Source: Thermoflexales bacterium
Lineage (GTDB): Bacteria > Chloroflexota > Anaerolineae > Fen-1058
Direction of reading: 5' to 3'
Assembly: GCA_017882055.1 (NCBI GenBank)
Contig: JADGQE010000013.1
Location: 1 to 18,988, forward strand
Length of the DNA: 18,988 bases
This document shows positions 1-7,153 of this stretch, one piece after another. A program made the position numbers and the translations under genes. Numbering within the stretch: position 1 is the stretch's first letter; each line of letters opens with the position of its first letter. The notes beneath the pieces were generated by a model. The model ran no database searches. It had not been told where the DNA came from and worked only from the letters and a program-made list of their open reading frames with translations.

Positions 1-83
1 CTGCGCAAAGTCGGCCTGCGCCGACTGGAACCCAGCCGACGTAGGTCGGCTTCGTGCAACTGTAGGCGCGAATTCCATTCGCC
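1..83. repeat. Degenerate hairpin-repeat remnant at window start
   Basis: Three small palindromes lie side by side: GTCGGC/GCCGAC around 10-25, AGCCGAC/GTCGGCT at 34-51, and a bulged GGCG...CGCC at 65-83. The 15-mer CGCCGACTGGAACCC at 19-33 recurs at 16443-16457 in the gap between the GH3 and MFS genes. This points to an interspersed repeat family of which both are fragments. No coding potential is visible. The left edge is cut by the window. Confidence 0.5.
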
Positions 84-125
84 AGCGGCTTTAAGAAACA
101 CTCTCTAAGTGTATTGAACATCAAA

Positions 126-152
126 GGGGCCGGACTTCATCAGCACGGCCCC
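126..152. terminator. Stem-loop after the VWA operon, possible terminator
   Basis: GGGGCCG (126-132) pairs with CGGCCCC (146-152) across a 13-nt loop. It lies about 60 bp past the stop of the minus-strand VWA operon. On the minus strand the stem is followed only by a short TTTG, and on the plus strand by ATTTTG, so the U-tract is weak both ways. It may serve as a weak or bidirectional terminator. Confidence 0.4.
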
Positions 153-213
153 ATTTTGAAGTATCAATGACCTCACTCAGTAAACGTGACGCCAAAAGCT
201 GACTGCAGTGTTC

Positions 214-1320
214 TCAGGGCAGCGGATGCCAGAGCAGCGAGAGGGCAATGGCCAGCGCAGCCAGGAGTGCGCCGATGGCCGTAAACACAAAACTGATTTC
301 CGTGGTCTCGTGTTTGGTGATCAAATACGTGGGCAGATTCTGGAACACATTTTGAAGCTCGCCCGCGCTCGAAGCCGGGTAATAAGCTCCGCCAGTCATA
401 TCCGCAATTTGCTTCAACGTCGCTTCATCAATTCCTCGACGGAACCCACCGCCACCGCCTCCACCAAATTGTCTACCGCCTCCACCCGGCTGACCGCCAA
501 ACTGCCTACCGCCTCCACCCGGCTGACCGCCAAACGGCTCGTTACCCACAAACTGCTGGCTGCAATTCGGAAAGTTTGACCCATTCGCCGTCCCAAATCC
601 GATCGTGTAGACTCGCACGCCACGATCGACAGCTTGCTGCGCAGCATCTAGCGGCGCTGGACCCGTGTTGCTCACCCCATCCGTAAGCAAGATAATGATG
701 TCCGGTGCATACGCGCCTTTCGGCACGGGCGTCGGCTCGATACCGGACGAGGTATCGGTCACGCTCGGTGCAACATTCGGGTCAATCTCGGCGATCGCAT
801 CCAGCCCTTTAAGAAGGCCGCTACCGATCGCCGTTCTGCTTCCAGTGGCCAGACTCTCGATGGCGGACTGTAGGGCTTCCGGATCGGTCGTGGGTGGCTG
901 GATCAATTCCGCAAAACCGGAGAACGCCACGATGCCGATTTGCGTGCGGGCCCCCTGGCGTTGAATAAACGACAGCGCCGCCGCCTCAGCTGCTTCGATG
1001 CGACTGGGTTGAATATCGGTCGAGCACATGCTCCGCGAAACATCGATGGCAAGAATGATGGTCGTCTGATCGGTGGGCACACTCACGATGGACACCGGGC
1101 GTCCCAGGGCAATCACCAAACTCGCCAGCGCGGCCACGAACAAAGCAAAGGGGAGATGCCGCCGCCAGCGTGATCGATCCGGCAGCGCCTCGCGGACTAA
1201 AGCCAGGCTGGAGTAGCGTACTGCAAAACGCCGCCGTCGTCGCAACATCCAAATGTAGATCGCGACAATCAGCGGAATTAATCCTAACAGAGCAAGGAAT
1301 CCGGGCCACAGCAAGTCCAT
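214..1320 (-). CDS. BatA/BatB-like VWA-domain membrane protein with Gly-rich insert
   Basis: This 368-residue protein has the BatA/BatB layout. There is a membrane segment at about 6-26, a basic stretch, a second membrane segment at 57-75, a von Willebrand factor A domain from about 88, and a final membrane helix near 342-364. The MIDAS metal site is present as DVSRS (D93, S95, S97), and a LLTDG strand follows. Such proteins work with MoxR ATPases and DUF58 proteins in envelope assembly or stress functions, which matches the upstream neighbours. Oddly, a Gly/Gln/Arg-rich insert occupies about residues 262-296 between the last VWA strand and helix, where the neighbouring paralogue has only a short loop. 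It is encoded partly by a 33-bp tandem repeat. GGGAGG about 7 nt before the ATG supports this start. It is the last gene of the operon. Confidence 0.9.
   Translation of the reverse strand: MDLLWPGFLALLGLIPLIVAIYIWMLRRRRRFAVRYSSLALVREALPDRSRWRRHLPFALFVAALASLVIALGRPVSIVSVPTDQTTIILAIDVSRSMCSTDIQPSRIEAAEAAALSFIQRQGARTQIGIVAFSGFAELIQPPTTDPEALQSAIESLATGSRTAIGSGLLKGLDAIAEIDPNVAPSVTDTSSGIEPTPVPKGAYAPDIIILLTDGVSNTGPAPLDAAQQAVDRGVRVYTIGFGTANGSNFPNCSQQFVGNEPFGGQPGGGGRQFGGQPGGGGRQFGGGGGGGFRRGIDEATLKQIADMTGGAYYPASSAGELQNVFQNLPTYLITKHETTEISFVFTAIGALLAALAIALSLLWHPLP
461..537. repeat. 33-bp in-frame tandem repeat inside VWA gene 1
   Basis: Two full 33-bp units (461-493 and 494-526) and an 11-bp partial third (527-537) encode an 11-residue unit FGGQPGGGGRQ in the minus-strand VWA gene. 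The two full units differ at only a few positions, so the duplication is recent or homogenised. Because 33 is a multiple of three, copy-number change keeps the frame open. Confidence 0.85.
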
Positions 1321-1348
1321 ATACTACCTCCCATCCATTCCTACTACT

Positions 1349-1533
1349 ATAGTCCACCAAATAAGTTATCAGGGGTAGTATCGGGCCTGCCCATACCCGA
1401 CGCATTGCGTCGGCACCTGGCGGGCCACCCCGGCGTGGCCGGGGGTATGGCCTGGGCCGCCAGGCGTGTGCCCGTCCAACGCCGACAAGCGGCTATGCTA
1501 CGACCCCTCAAAACTTTTGTGGTTGACTACTAT
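1349..1533. repeat. Imperfect long inverted repeat hosting a composite palindromic element
   Basis: The arms at about 1349-1380 and 1497-1533 pair imperfectly. Shared blocks include ATAGT, CCAC, AAGTT and AGGGGT. The interior holds the composite element at 1389-1466. The repeat fills the gap between the two VWA genes, so it would be transcribed within the operon and fold as a large hairpin. Confidence 0.45.
1389..1466 (-). mobile_element. Composite of two nested 39-bp palindromic units
   Basis: The outer unit reads on the minus strand. Its 5' block CGCCTGGCGGCCCA is at 1466-1453, and its hairpin arms are CCGACGC and GCGTCGG around a 3-nt loop. Its 3' block GTATGGGC ends at 1389. A second, oppositely oriented 39-bp unit (1414-1452) sits immediately after the outer 5' block. 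It has 5' block CACCTGGCGGGCCA, arms CCCCGGC/GCCGGGG and 3' block GTATGGCC. Removing the inner unit restores an exact 39-bp outer unit. The same arrangement recurs at 18913-18988 and in part at 13505-13631. Confidence 0.8.
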
Positions 1534-1546
1534 TTCACCAATAAGA

Positions 1547-2572
1547 TCACGGCAGCCGGCTGAACCAGCGCAGCGAAAATGCACCGCCGATCAGCAAGAC
1601 GAGCAGACTGGCGCCCGCCAGAATTGAAGTCACTTCGGTCTTTTCCGGTTTGATGACCAGCTGTGAGTTGAGATTGTCGTAAATGGTGTGCAGGTCTTGT
1701 TCGTTCTCGGCCTTGTAATACGTGCCCGCAGTGAGCTGCGAGATTTGTTGCAGCATCGCCTCGTCCAGCTGCGTGTGAACGGTGAAGCCGTTGACGTGCA
1801 AGGTTGTGCCCGTCGCGCTGCCGATGCCGATCGTGTCAATGCGCACGCCGCGATCGGCAGCAGTCTGCGCCGCACTAAGCGGGTCGGGGGACACCGTGTT
1901 CTCCCCGTCAGTGACCAGGACAATCACGGCCGACGTGTGCGTTCCTTTCGGCATGGGCGTCGGCGTGGGAGCCGCTTCGCTTACAGGCGTCGGCGTCAGG
2001 TTGCTATAGAAGTGTGTAGGGGGCTGCCCGGCTTCTACGGCCGCAATCGTGTTGAGCGAGATCAGAATGCCGTTCGCGAGCGACGTGCCCCGCGTCGGCG
2101 AAAGGCGATCGATCGCAGCCAGGATAGCCGCCTGATCATTCGTCGGCACTTGCACCGAAAAACCACTATCGCTGAACGCGACAACGCCGATTTGCACGGT
2201 GAGCGGCTGGCGCTGCACGAAGTCCCGCACGGCGGCTTTAGCCGCTTCCATCCGGGTCGGCTTCAAATCATCGGCCGCCATGCTGCCGGAAACATCAAAC
2301 GCCAGGATGACCGTGCCTTCCACCTTCGGCAGACTGACCACCGTTTGCGGCCGCGCCAGCGCGAAGAACAGGATCGCAAGGCCGATGAAAAAAAGCGCCG
2401 GAGGAAGATGGCGGCGCGCGCCGAGATGGCGTCCCTTTGCCTCTTGAGCAAACCCAAAGCGGCTGTAGGCCGCCGCGATGCGTCGTCGTCGCTGCTGCAT
2501 CCGGCTATACAGCAGGATGAACAGCGGAATCAACAACAATAATCCAAGCATCTCAGGCCAGATGAATGACAT
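1547..2572 (-). CDS. BatA/BatB-like VWA-domain membrane protein
   Basis: This 341-residue paralogue of the downstream gene has membrane segments at about 8-24 and 57-74, a VWA domain from about 88, and a C-terminal membrane helix at about 316-337. The MIDAS motif DVSGS (D93, S95, S97) is intact, as is the LVTDGEN strand. The domain would face the extracytoplasmic side or the cytosol depending on topology. In the Bat family it lies between the two helix pairs. It lacks the Gly-rich insert of its neighbour but has a Pro/Thr-rich loop (TPTPVSEAAPTPTPMPKG) inside the VWA fold. Its Shine-Dalgarno is weak (TTAGAG). Palindromic repeats separate it from DUF58 by 294 bp and from VWA 1 by 226 bp. That is unusual spacing for an operon of this type. 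Confidence 0.9.
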   Translation of the reverse strand: MSFIWPEMLGLLLLIPLFILLYSRMQQRRRRIAAAYSRFGFAQEAKGRHLGARRHLPPALFFIGLAILFFALARPQTVVSLPKVEGTVILAFDVSGSMAADDLKPTRMEAAKAAVRDFVQRQPLTVQIGVVAFSDSGFSVQVPTNDQAAILAAIDRLSPTRGTSLANGILISLNTIAAVEAGQPPTHFYSNLTPTPVSEAAPTPTPMPKGTHTSAVIVLVTDGENTVSPDPLSAAQTAADRGVRIDTIGIGSATGTTLHVNGFTVHTQLDEAMLQQISQLTAGTYYKAENEQDLHTIYDNLNSQLVIKPEKTEVTSILAGASLLVLLIGGAFSLRWFSRLP

Positions 2573-2587
2573 CTCTAATCCATTTTA

Positions 2588-2633
2588 GATTGTTGATTGC
2601 CGATTGTAGATTTTCAATCAGCGGTCAACAATC
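2588..2633. repeat. Short inverted repeat upstream of VWA gene 2
   Basis: An arm at 2588-2606 (GATTGTTGATTGCCGATTG) pairs with 2615-2633 with three mismatches out of 19, across an 8-nt loop. It lies in the leader of the minus-strand VWA gene, right beside the larger host repeat at 2645-2856. It could be a repeat of its own or an RNA structure in the leader. Confidence 0.5.
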
Positions 2634-2686
2634 AGCAACCGTATTTGTTTACCGCGTTTCCTGGAATGTCATTCTGAGCGCAGCGA

Positions 2687-2725
2687 CGCCTGGCGGCCCA
2701 CCGGCGCATCGCGCCGGGCATGGGC
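2687..2725 (+). mobile_element. 39-bp palindromic unit, clean insertion
   Basis: The 5' block CGCCTGGCGGCCCA is followed by arms CCGGCGC and GCGCCGG around ATC, then the 3' block GCATGGGC. Compared with the copy at 17932-18077, exactly these 39 bp are extra. The junctions are GCGA|unit|AGAATC, and the empty site there reads GCGAAGAATC. No target duplication is seen. GCCCA/TGGGC of the two blocks can pair, and CGCC/GGCG inside the 5' block forms a second small stem. Confidence 0.85.
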
Positions 2726-2781
2726 AGAATCTCTGTGCCGGTCAGCATCGAGTGCCGATCGTGGTAGAGATTCTTCGCAAA

Positions 2782-2826
2782 CGCCTGGCGGCCCACCCAC
2801 TCCGCTGTGCGGAGTGGGACATGGGC
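2782..2826 (+). mobile_element. 45-bp palindromic unit, clean insertion
   Basis: It has the same 5' block as the 39-bp unit. Its arms are longer at 10 nt (CCCACTCCGC and GCGGAGTGGG around TGT), and its 3' block is ACATGGGC. The flanks are GCAAA|unit|AAGCGC, and the related repeat at 17932-18077 reads GCAAAAAGCGC across the same point. The ends are therefore exact and there is no duplication. The arm sequence is unrelated to that of the unit at 2687-2725, so only the ends are conserved. Confidence 0.85.
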
Positions 2827-2866
2827 AAGCGCTCAGAATGACACCCCGGTAAACAATTACCAGCAA

Positions 2867-3829
2867 TCATTTCCGTCTCTGCTGCCTCAATGTGGCGAAG
2901 CGCACGATGGCGCGCACCAGGTCTTCTTCGGTCGAGAGCGATAAGACAGCCACTCCCGCATGTTTGAAGGCTTCATTTAAGGCGGCTTCACGCCGCCGGG
3001 CCGCGTCGACAAATCGGGCGCGGAATCGTCGATCGTGCGTGTCCACGTAGAGCTGCTCGCCGGTCTCCGCATCTTCCATCACGATCGGACCGACGTCCGG
3101 CAGTTCGACCTCGCGCGGGTCCCACAGGCGCACGGCCAAGACTTCATGCCGCTGATTGAGCAGATTCAGCGGACGCTCCCAGCCCGGCGCGCTGATGAAA
3201 TCCGAGATGATAAAGATCAACGAGCGCGTTTTGATGGCGTTCAGTCCGCCTTCGAACAGCGGCGTCAAATTCGTGAACGGCGCGTGCGCCAGGCGCGGCT
3301 GGTTGAGCAGATCGTTGACGAGGCGCAGTACCTGGATGCGCCCGCCTCGCGCGGGAATCGTCCGCTCGATGCGGCGGTCAGGATGACCGCGGTCACTCTG
3401 GCCGGTGTAAAACATTGCGCCCACGCGATTGCCGTGACGCGTCAACAGTCGCGCCAGCGTCGTGACGAAATCAATCAGCACGGTCCGCTTCAGGTTCTGC
3501 GTCTGCACCGTGCCAAAGTCAACGGAGGGGCTGAGGTCGAGCAGGAACCACGCGGTGATTTCGCGATCTTCGACGTACTGCCGGACGTAGGGCGTATTCA
3601 TCCGCGCGGTAACGTTCCAATCGATGTAGCGAATATCGTCTTCGGGTTGATATTCGCGCAGATCGGCAAAATCCACCCCGTAGCCGTAAAACAGGCTGCG
3701 ATAATCGCCTTGCAACAAGCCGTCCAATCGGCGGATGACTTGCCAGTCGAGACGCTGCAGAATGCGGTCGGGCGTGGCCCGATCGGGCATCACCGGTTCA
3801 GGCGTCGACGCGGACTTGGGTGTGTTCAT
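2867..3829 (-). CDS. DUF58 domain protein of a MoxR/VWA operon
   Basis: This 320-residue protein carries the diagnostic DUF58 block at about 51-76 (GVDFADLREYQPEDD..RYIDWN..AR), followed by a VWA-like region with DLSPS at 98-102. DUF58 proteins occur almost always beside MoxR ATPases. They are thought to act in the same chaperone-like or envelope complexes, but their biochemistry is poorly known. The start overlaps the 3' end of the MoxR gene by 32 bp, and no good Shine-Dalgarno precedes it. Translational coupling to MoxR is therefore likely. The N-terminal 20 residues are Pro/Ser-rich and non-conserved in appearance. No membrane segment is visible, so it is probably cytosolic. Confidence 0.92.
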   Translation of the reverse strand: MNTPKSASTPEPVMPDRATPDRILQRLDWQVIRRLDGLLQGDYRSLFYGYGVDFADLREYQPEDDIRYIDWNVTARMNTPYVRQYVEDREITAWFLLDLSPSVDFGTVQTQNLKRTVLIDFVTTLARLLTRHGNRVGAMFYTGQSDRGHPDRRIERTIPARGGRIQVLRLVNDLLNQPRLAHAPFTNLTPLFEGGLNAIKTRSLIFIISDFISAPGWERPLNLLNQRHEVLAVRLWDPREVELPDVGPIVMEDAETGEQLYVDTHDRRFRARFVDAARRREAALNEAFKHAGVAVLSLSTEEDLVRAIVRFATLRQQRRK

Positions 3830-4808
3830 GCAAAGGCACCACGGGAATCGGGATCCGTTCGAGAATCTTTTGCAGCAGCATATCGCCGGTCACACTGTCG
3901 GAGAGCGCCTCATACGACAGCACGAGGCGATGCCGCATCACGTCCAGCGCCATATCCAGAACGTCTTGCGGCAGGGCGTAGTCACGCCCGCGCACGTAGG
4001 CCAGCGCCCGCGCGGTGAGGATCAGATTGATGGAAGCGCGGGGACTCGCGCCGAACATGATGTAGTGCTCCAATTCTTTCAGGCCAAAGTCCTTCGGCTT
4101 CCGGGTGGCGGTGACCATCCGCACGGCGTATTCGATGAGGGCCGGGTCCACGTAGACTCGATCGGCGTCTTGCTGCAAACCCAACAGCTGCTCGGTGGTC
4201 AGCACCTTTTGCACGGCCTGCAACAGGCCCGTCATCCGCTCGACGATGACGAATTCCTCGGTCGCACTGGGATAACCCACCAGCACCTTGAGCATGAAAC
4301 GGTCCACTTGCGCCTCGGGTAAAGGATACGTGCCTTCGGTCTCGATGGGATTCTGCGTCGCGAGCACGAGGAAGGGACTGGGCACTTTGAAGGTCTCACG
4401 TCCGATGGTCACCTGCCGCTCCTGCATCACTTCGAGCAGCGCGCTCTGCACCTTGGCGGGTGCGCGGTTGATTTCATCCGCCAGCAGCAGGTTGGTAAAG
4501 ACCGGACCGAGCGAAGTATTGAATTCACCCGTCTTCTGATTGTAAATGCGTGTGCCGATCAAATCGGCCGGGACGAGGTCGGGCGTGAATTGGATGCGTT
4601 TGAATTCGCCGCCGATCGCTTCGGCCAGGGTCTTGATCGCCAGCGTCTTGGCCAGCCCCGGCACACCCTCGACGAGGATGTGGCCGCGCGCCAGCAGCGC
4701 GACGACCAATCGTTCCAACAAATGGTCCTGTCCGACGATGATCTTCTTCACCTCGTACAGCACGCGTTCCATCGGCAACCTGTTCTCAGGATTCATATTG
4801 TGATCCAT
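3798..4808 (-). CDS. MoxR-family AAA+ ATPase
   Basis: With the start chosen here this is a 336-residue MoxR ATPase, close to the usual family length. Walker A is EGVPGLAKT (47-55), Walker B is LLLADEIN (107-114), and a sensor-1 ATQNPIE motif follows near 155. The family acts as chaperone-like ATPases that mature or regulate VWA-domain partners, and two such partners are encoded downstream in the same operon. The frame stays open to an upstream ATG at 4880. However, AAGGAG (4816-4821) lies 7 nt before the ATG at 4808, so that start is preferred. The 3' end overlaps the DUF58 gene by 32 bp. Confidence 0.93.
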   Translation of the reverse strand: MDHNMNPENRLPMERVLYEVKKIIVGQDHLLERLVVALLARGHILVEGVPGLAKTLAIKTLAEAIGGEFKRIQFTPDLVPADLIGTRIYNQKTGEFNTSLGPVFTNLLLADEINRAPAKVQSALLEVMQERQVTIGRETFKVPSPFLVLATQNPIETEGTYPLPEAQVDRFMLKVLVGYPSATEEFVIVERMTGLLQAVQKVLTTEQLLGLQQDADRVYVDPALIEYAVRMVTATRKPKDFGLKELEHYIMFGASPRASINLILTARALAYVRGRDYALPQDVLDMALDVMRHRLVLSYEALSDSVTGDMLLQKILERIPIPVVPLHEHTQVRVDA

Positions 4809-4847
4809 CAACCATCTCCTTGATTGAGTCGTAGGCCCGCCTTGCTG

Positions 4848-4873
4848 AACGGCATGGCGCGAAGCGTGCCGTT
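4848..4873. other. Intra-operon stem-loop between protease and MoxR genes
   Basis: AACGGCA (4848-4854) pairs with TGCCGTT (4867-4873), with a small CGC-GAA-GCG helix inside the loop. It lies in the 83-nt gap between the protease stop and the preferred MoxR start. No U-tract follows, so it is more likely a processing or stabilising hairpin than a terminator. Confidence 0.35.
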
Positions 4874-4891
4874 TCTGCATAAGGTGCGTTA

Positions 4892-5749
4892 TTAATAGGG
4901 CGGCGATCCGCCTGCGCCCCCAAGCGCTGTATTGATCGTCACCGCAAAGCCGATGCCCACAAAGAAATCCTGATCGGTCGGATTGGCGATCCCTTCGATG
5001 ATGCCGATGACCTCGCCATTGCGATTGAGCAGCGGGCCGCCCGAATTGCCGGGATTCACGGCGGCATCGATTTGAATCAAGCCATGCAGCTTTTGAGTGC
5101 TGCTGAGGGGCTGGAAAGAACGATCGAAACCGGAGATGACGCCCGCACTCATCGAGCTGTACAGGCCGAATGGATTACCGACGACAAACGCTTCATCGCC
5201 GACGCGCATCGCATTCGGATTCCCCAGTGTGGCGGGCACGAGCTGCGCCGGAAGCTGGTCTGCATGCAGGACGGCGATGTCATTCTCCGGTTGCTGGGCC
5301 GTCACCTGCGCGCTCGATTGCGTGCCATCTGCGAACGTGAGTTGAATGTCCGTGGCTTGAGTGACGACATGCAAGGCCGTGAGGATGTCGCCGCTATCGT
5401 TAATAATGACACCGCTGCCTAAACTATGCTCGCCCTTACCATCTTCGCCCGGAGATTTCGTTTGGATGAGAACCAGCGAGGGCTGTATTACCTGGTACAC
5501 GCGCTCAGAAAAGGCGGGCGGAGGTGTCGCCGACGCGAGGATCTGAGCAACCGTATTTTTCACGTCCGGCGTGGTCAATTGATGTGGGCCGGGGAAGAGA
5601 ACGTTGTAAAGCAGGAGCGCCACGAGAGCAGCGAGCACGCCGGAGGCAAACGGCACCGCACGGCGCAGGCGTGCCCGAAGATGTTGCAGGCGGGGCCGCC
5701 ACAGGCGGTGTCGCCATAGTTCCGATCGTGAAGCAGATGGTTCATTCAT
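4892..5749 (-). CDS. Membrane-anchored HtrA-like trypsin-family serine protease, no PDZ
   Basis: The 285-residue protein begins with a basic cytosolic tail (1-30) and one membrane helix (about 31-53). A linker and an S1C trypsin-like domain (about 85-275) follow. The catalytic triad is visible: H127 in TALHVV, D157 in ENDIAVL, and S236 in NPGNSGGPL. The protein ends soon after the fold with no PDZ domain, unlike DegP/DegS-type HtrA proteins. Substrate recruitment must therefore be direct or through a partner. It would act outside the membrane in protein quality control or regulated proteolysis. It heads the MoxR/DUF58/VWA operon, which suggests a linked envelope role, though this is inferred from position. 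The Shine-Dalgarno before its ATG is weak. Confidence 0.88.
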   Translation of the reverse strand: MNEPSASRSELWRHRLWRPRLQHLRARLRRAVPFASGVLAALVALLLYNVLFPGPHQLTTPDVKNTVAQILASATPPPAFSERVYQVIQPSLVLIQTKSPGEDGKGEHSLGSGVIINDSGDILTALHVVTQATDIQLTFADGTQSSAQVTAQQPENDIAVLHADQLPAQLVPATLGNPNAMRVGDEAFVVGNPFGLYSSMSAGVISGFDRSFQPLSSTQKLHGLIQIDAAVNPGNSGGPLLNRNGEVIGIIEGIANPTDQDFFVGIGFAVTINTALGGAGGSPPY

Positions 5750-6175
5750 CGTATTTTCTATCTCATCAGGAAAAGCGAGCTACACTCAAATTAGAATACG
5801 TATTCAACAAACGATTGGACGTACTCTGGCTGAATCCATGCACTAACCATTGTACAATTATTTTACAAGGTGAAAATGAAGCCCTGATGAGAAACACGGC
5901 GCGTCCGCCGGGACACATTAACCTCGCGGCCACAGGCGATGGCGGGCAGCGCCCCGCCGACTTGATTGATGACCTTTCTAACTGTGAAACCTCTAACGAG
6001 GTGAGAATACAAAATCACTTCGGAGCGGTTGTTTCGGCGTATCGCGCGTCAATCAAACAGGCGCTCGACCGCCCCATCCGCTTCTTAAGGATCAGGTACA
6101 ATCGTATCGGGCTGGATCCACCGGTTAAGATAAACCGAAAGAGAAAAGTGATTTCACAATAAGGGAGATTAAACC
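5750..6175. promoter_or_regulatory. Divergent intergenic region between protease and secreted-protein genes
   Basis: This 426-bp stretch separates divergent genes and should hold both promoters. A perfect 12-bp palindrome GAATACGTATTC (5794-5805) lies 45 bp before the protease start and is a candidate operator. A short dyad TTGTA/TACAA lies near 5850-5868. TACAAT near 6105 could be a -10 for the plus-strand operon, but no good -35 precedes it. An open frame from ATG 5887 to 6162 (91 codons) has no spaced Shine-Dalgarno and no recognisable protein features. I do not call it a gene. Confidence 0.4.
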
Positions 6176-7153
6176 ATGAAACACAAAAACCTGCTCGCTC
6201 TATTGCTCGGTCTTGCATTGCTCGTTGCCGCGTATGCGAACGCGGCAGCGCAGATGAGGGGCGGGGAGCACAACGCGCCTCAGTCTTCTGCCGCGCCGAA
6301 TGGCACAAAGGCATTTCTTACCTATCAAGGGCGATTGACGGCCAGCAGCGGTGTGCCGATTAATTCGTCCGTCAACGCGGTCTTCAAACTGTACGATAGT
6401 AATAACAATTTGATGTGGACGAGCGCCACGCGCAACATCACGCCCATCAATGGCTTGTTCACGGTATACCTGGGTGATGGCGCTGACCCAACTTTGGATT
6501 TCGCCAACCTGGGCCAGGTCGCCTCAATTGGCGTGACGGTGGGGAGCGACCCAGAGATGTCACCCCGACAGCCGCTAAACACAGTTGTAGGAAACAGCGT
6601 CAACGGAGTTGGCGTGTACGCTTTCAGTGTTAATGGCAGTGGCGTGTATGGTTTGAGTGAGAACTCCGTAGGCGTCGCTGGTTTCAGTTCGAACTCCGAG
6701 GGTATCTCGGGCGGATCAAATTCAAGCACTCGCGGGGGTTTGGCGGGATTCAATCAAACCACTGCCGGGCCCGCGCTGGAGATACGATCGGGCAGCATCA
6801 GGGTGGATAACGCAGGCGTTGACACAACTACGCCAGTCTTCATGCATCAGGTGAAATTCGCTGGAGGAGCAGGAGATAACGTCTGCGCTCCGTTTGGAGT
6901 GACCAAGTATGCCACGATCATTGACAATCCCTTGACCAATAACAATCCGAACGCCATCTTGATCGTCACGCCGAACTATCGCAAGACGGATACCAGTCAA
7001 TCGAACGTTAATGGTCCAGCCGCAGACATTCCCGAAGTCGCTTACTCGGTCTCGGGCGGATGTGGCACTATAAACAAGTGGATCATCGTCAACCTAAAGG
7101 GCACTGCGATGGTCGATAACACCTATTACAACGTGATGGTAGTTGTGCCATGA
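6176..7153 (+). CDS. Secreted protein with YQGRL-type N-domain and Gly-Val repeats
   Basis: This 325-residue protein has a clear signal peptide (basic MKHK, hydrophobic core to about 20, AANAAAQ-type cleavage region). Residues 46-138 match a domain I know from secreted Chloroflexota and Bacteroidota proteins: TYQGRL, then FKLYDS, NGLFTVYLGD and EMSPRQPL. Residues about 142-181 are four ten-residue units of the kind NGxGVYGxS, as in repetitive fibre-like or beta-solenoid proteins. The last 100 residues form a separate domain with NPNAILIVTPNY and a C-terminal MVDNTYYNVMVV. Function is unknown; a cell-surface or adhesive role is an inference. GGGAG 8 nt before the ATG supports the start. The stop overlaps the next gene's start (ATGA). 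Confidence 0.85.
   Translation: MKHKNLLALLLGLALLVAAYANAAAQMRGGEHNAPQSSAAPNGTKAFLTYQGRLTASSGVPINSSVNAVFKLYDSNNNLMWTSATRNITPINGLFTVYLGDGADPTLDFANLGQVASIGVTVGSDPEMSPRQPLNTVVGNSVNGVGVYAFSVNGSGVYGLSENSVGVAGFSSNSEGISGGSNSSTRGGLAGFNQTTAGPALEIRSGSIRVDNAGVDTTTPVFMHQVKFAGGAGDNVCAPFGVTKYATIIDNPLTNNNPNAILIVTPNYRKTDTSQSNVNGPAADIPEVAYSVSGGCGTINKWIIVNLKGTAMVDNTYYNVMVVVP

Larger units (their letters stand above)
2645..2856. repeat. Long palindromic repeat carrying two inserted units
   Basis: The outer arms TTGTTTACCG (2645-2654) and CGGTAAACAA (2847-2856) are a perfect 10-bp inverted repeat. Inside them is a second palindromic layer that starts GTCATTCTGAGCG (2668-2680) and ends CGCTCAGAATGAC (2830-2842). 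The interior aligns base for base with the repeat at 17932-18077, except for two extra segments, 2687-2725 and 2782-2826, which are the 39- and 45-bp units. The repeat fills the gap between the DUF58 and VWA 2 genes. Confidence 0.8.

Noticed and set aside
208..579. Plus-strand open frame opposite VWA gene 1
   Set aside because: It is the complement of the repeated Gly-rich coding DNA, with Thr/Ala/Ser repeats and no ribosome-binding site or family features. The minus-strand VWA protein explains it.
1389..1466. Short spaced palindromes as a possible CRISPR or integron attC array
   Set aside because: There are no regular spacers, no cas genes, no integrase and no attC core sites. The units are scattered, nested and in both orientations.
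1389..1466. Palindromic units as ordinary intrinsic terminators
   Set aside because: None is followed by a T-tract, two lie inside an operon, and the fixed 14-nt and 8-nt ends are not needed for termination.
2566..2841. 91-codon plus-strand frame in the gap between DUF58 and VWA 2
   Set aside because: It translates inverted repeats and the inserted units, so it is not a gene.
3035..4018. 327-codon plus-strand frame opposite DUF58 and MoxR
   Set aside because: Long antisense frame in GC-rich DNA. The minus strand encodes two unmistakable proteins there.
5524..6162. 212-codon plus-strand frame across the protease start and intergenic region
   Set aside because: The first half is antisense to the protease gene and the rest has no protein-like pattern. 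The inner ATG at 5887 lacks a well-placed Shine-Dalgarno.
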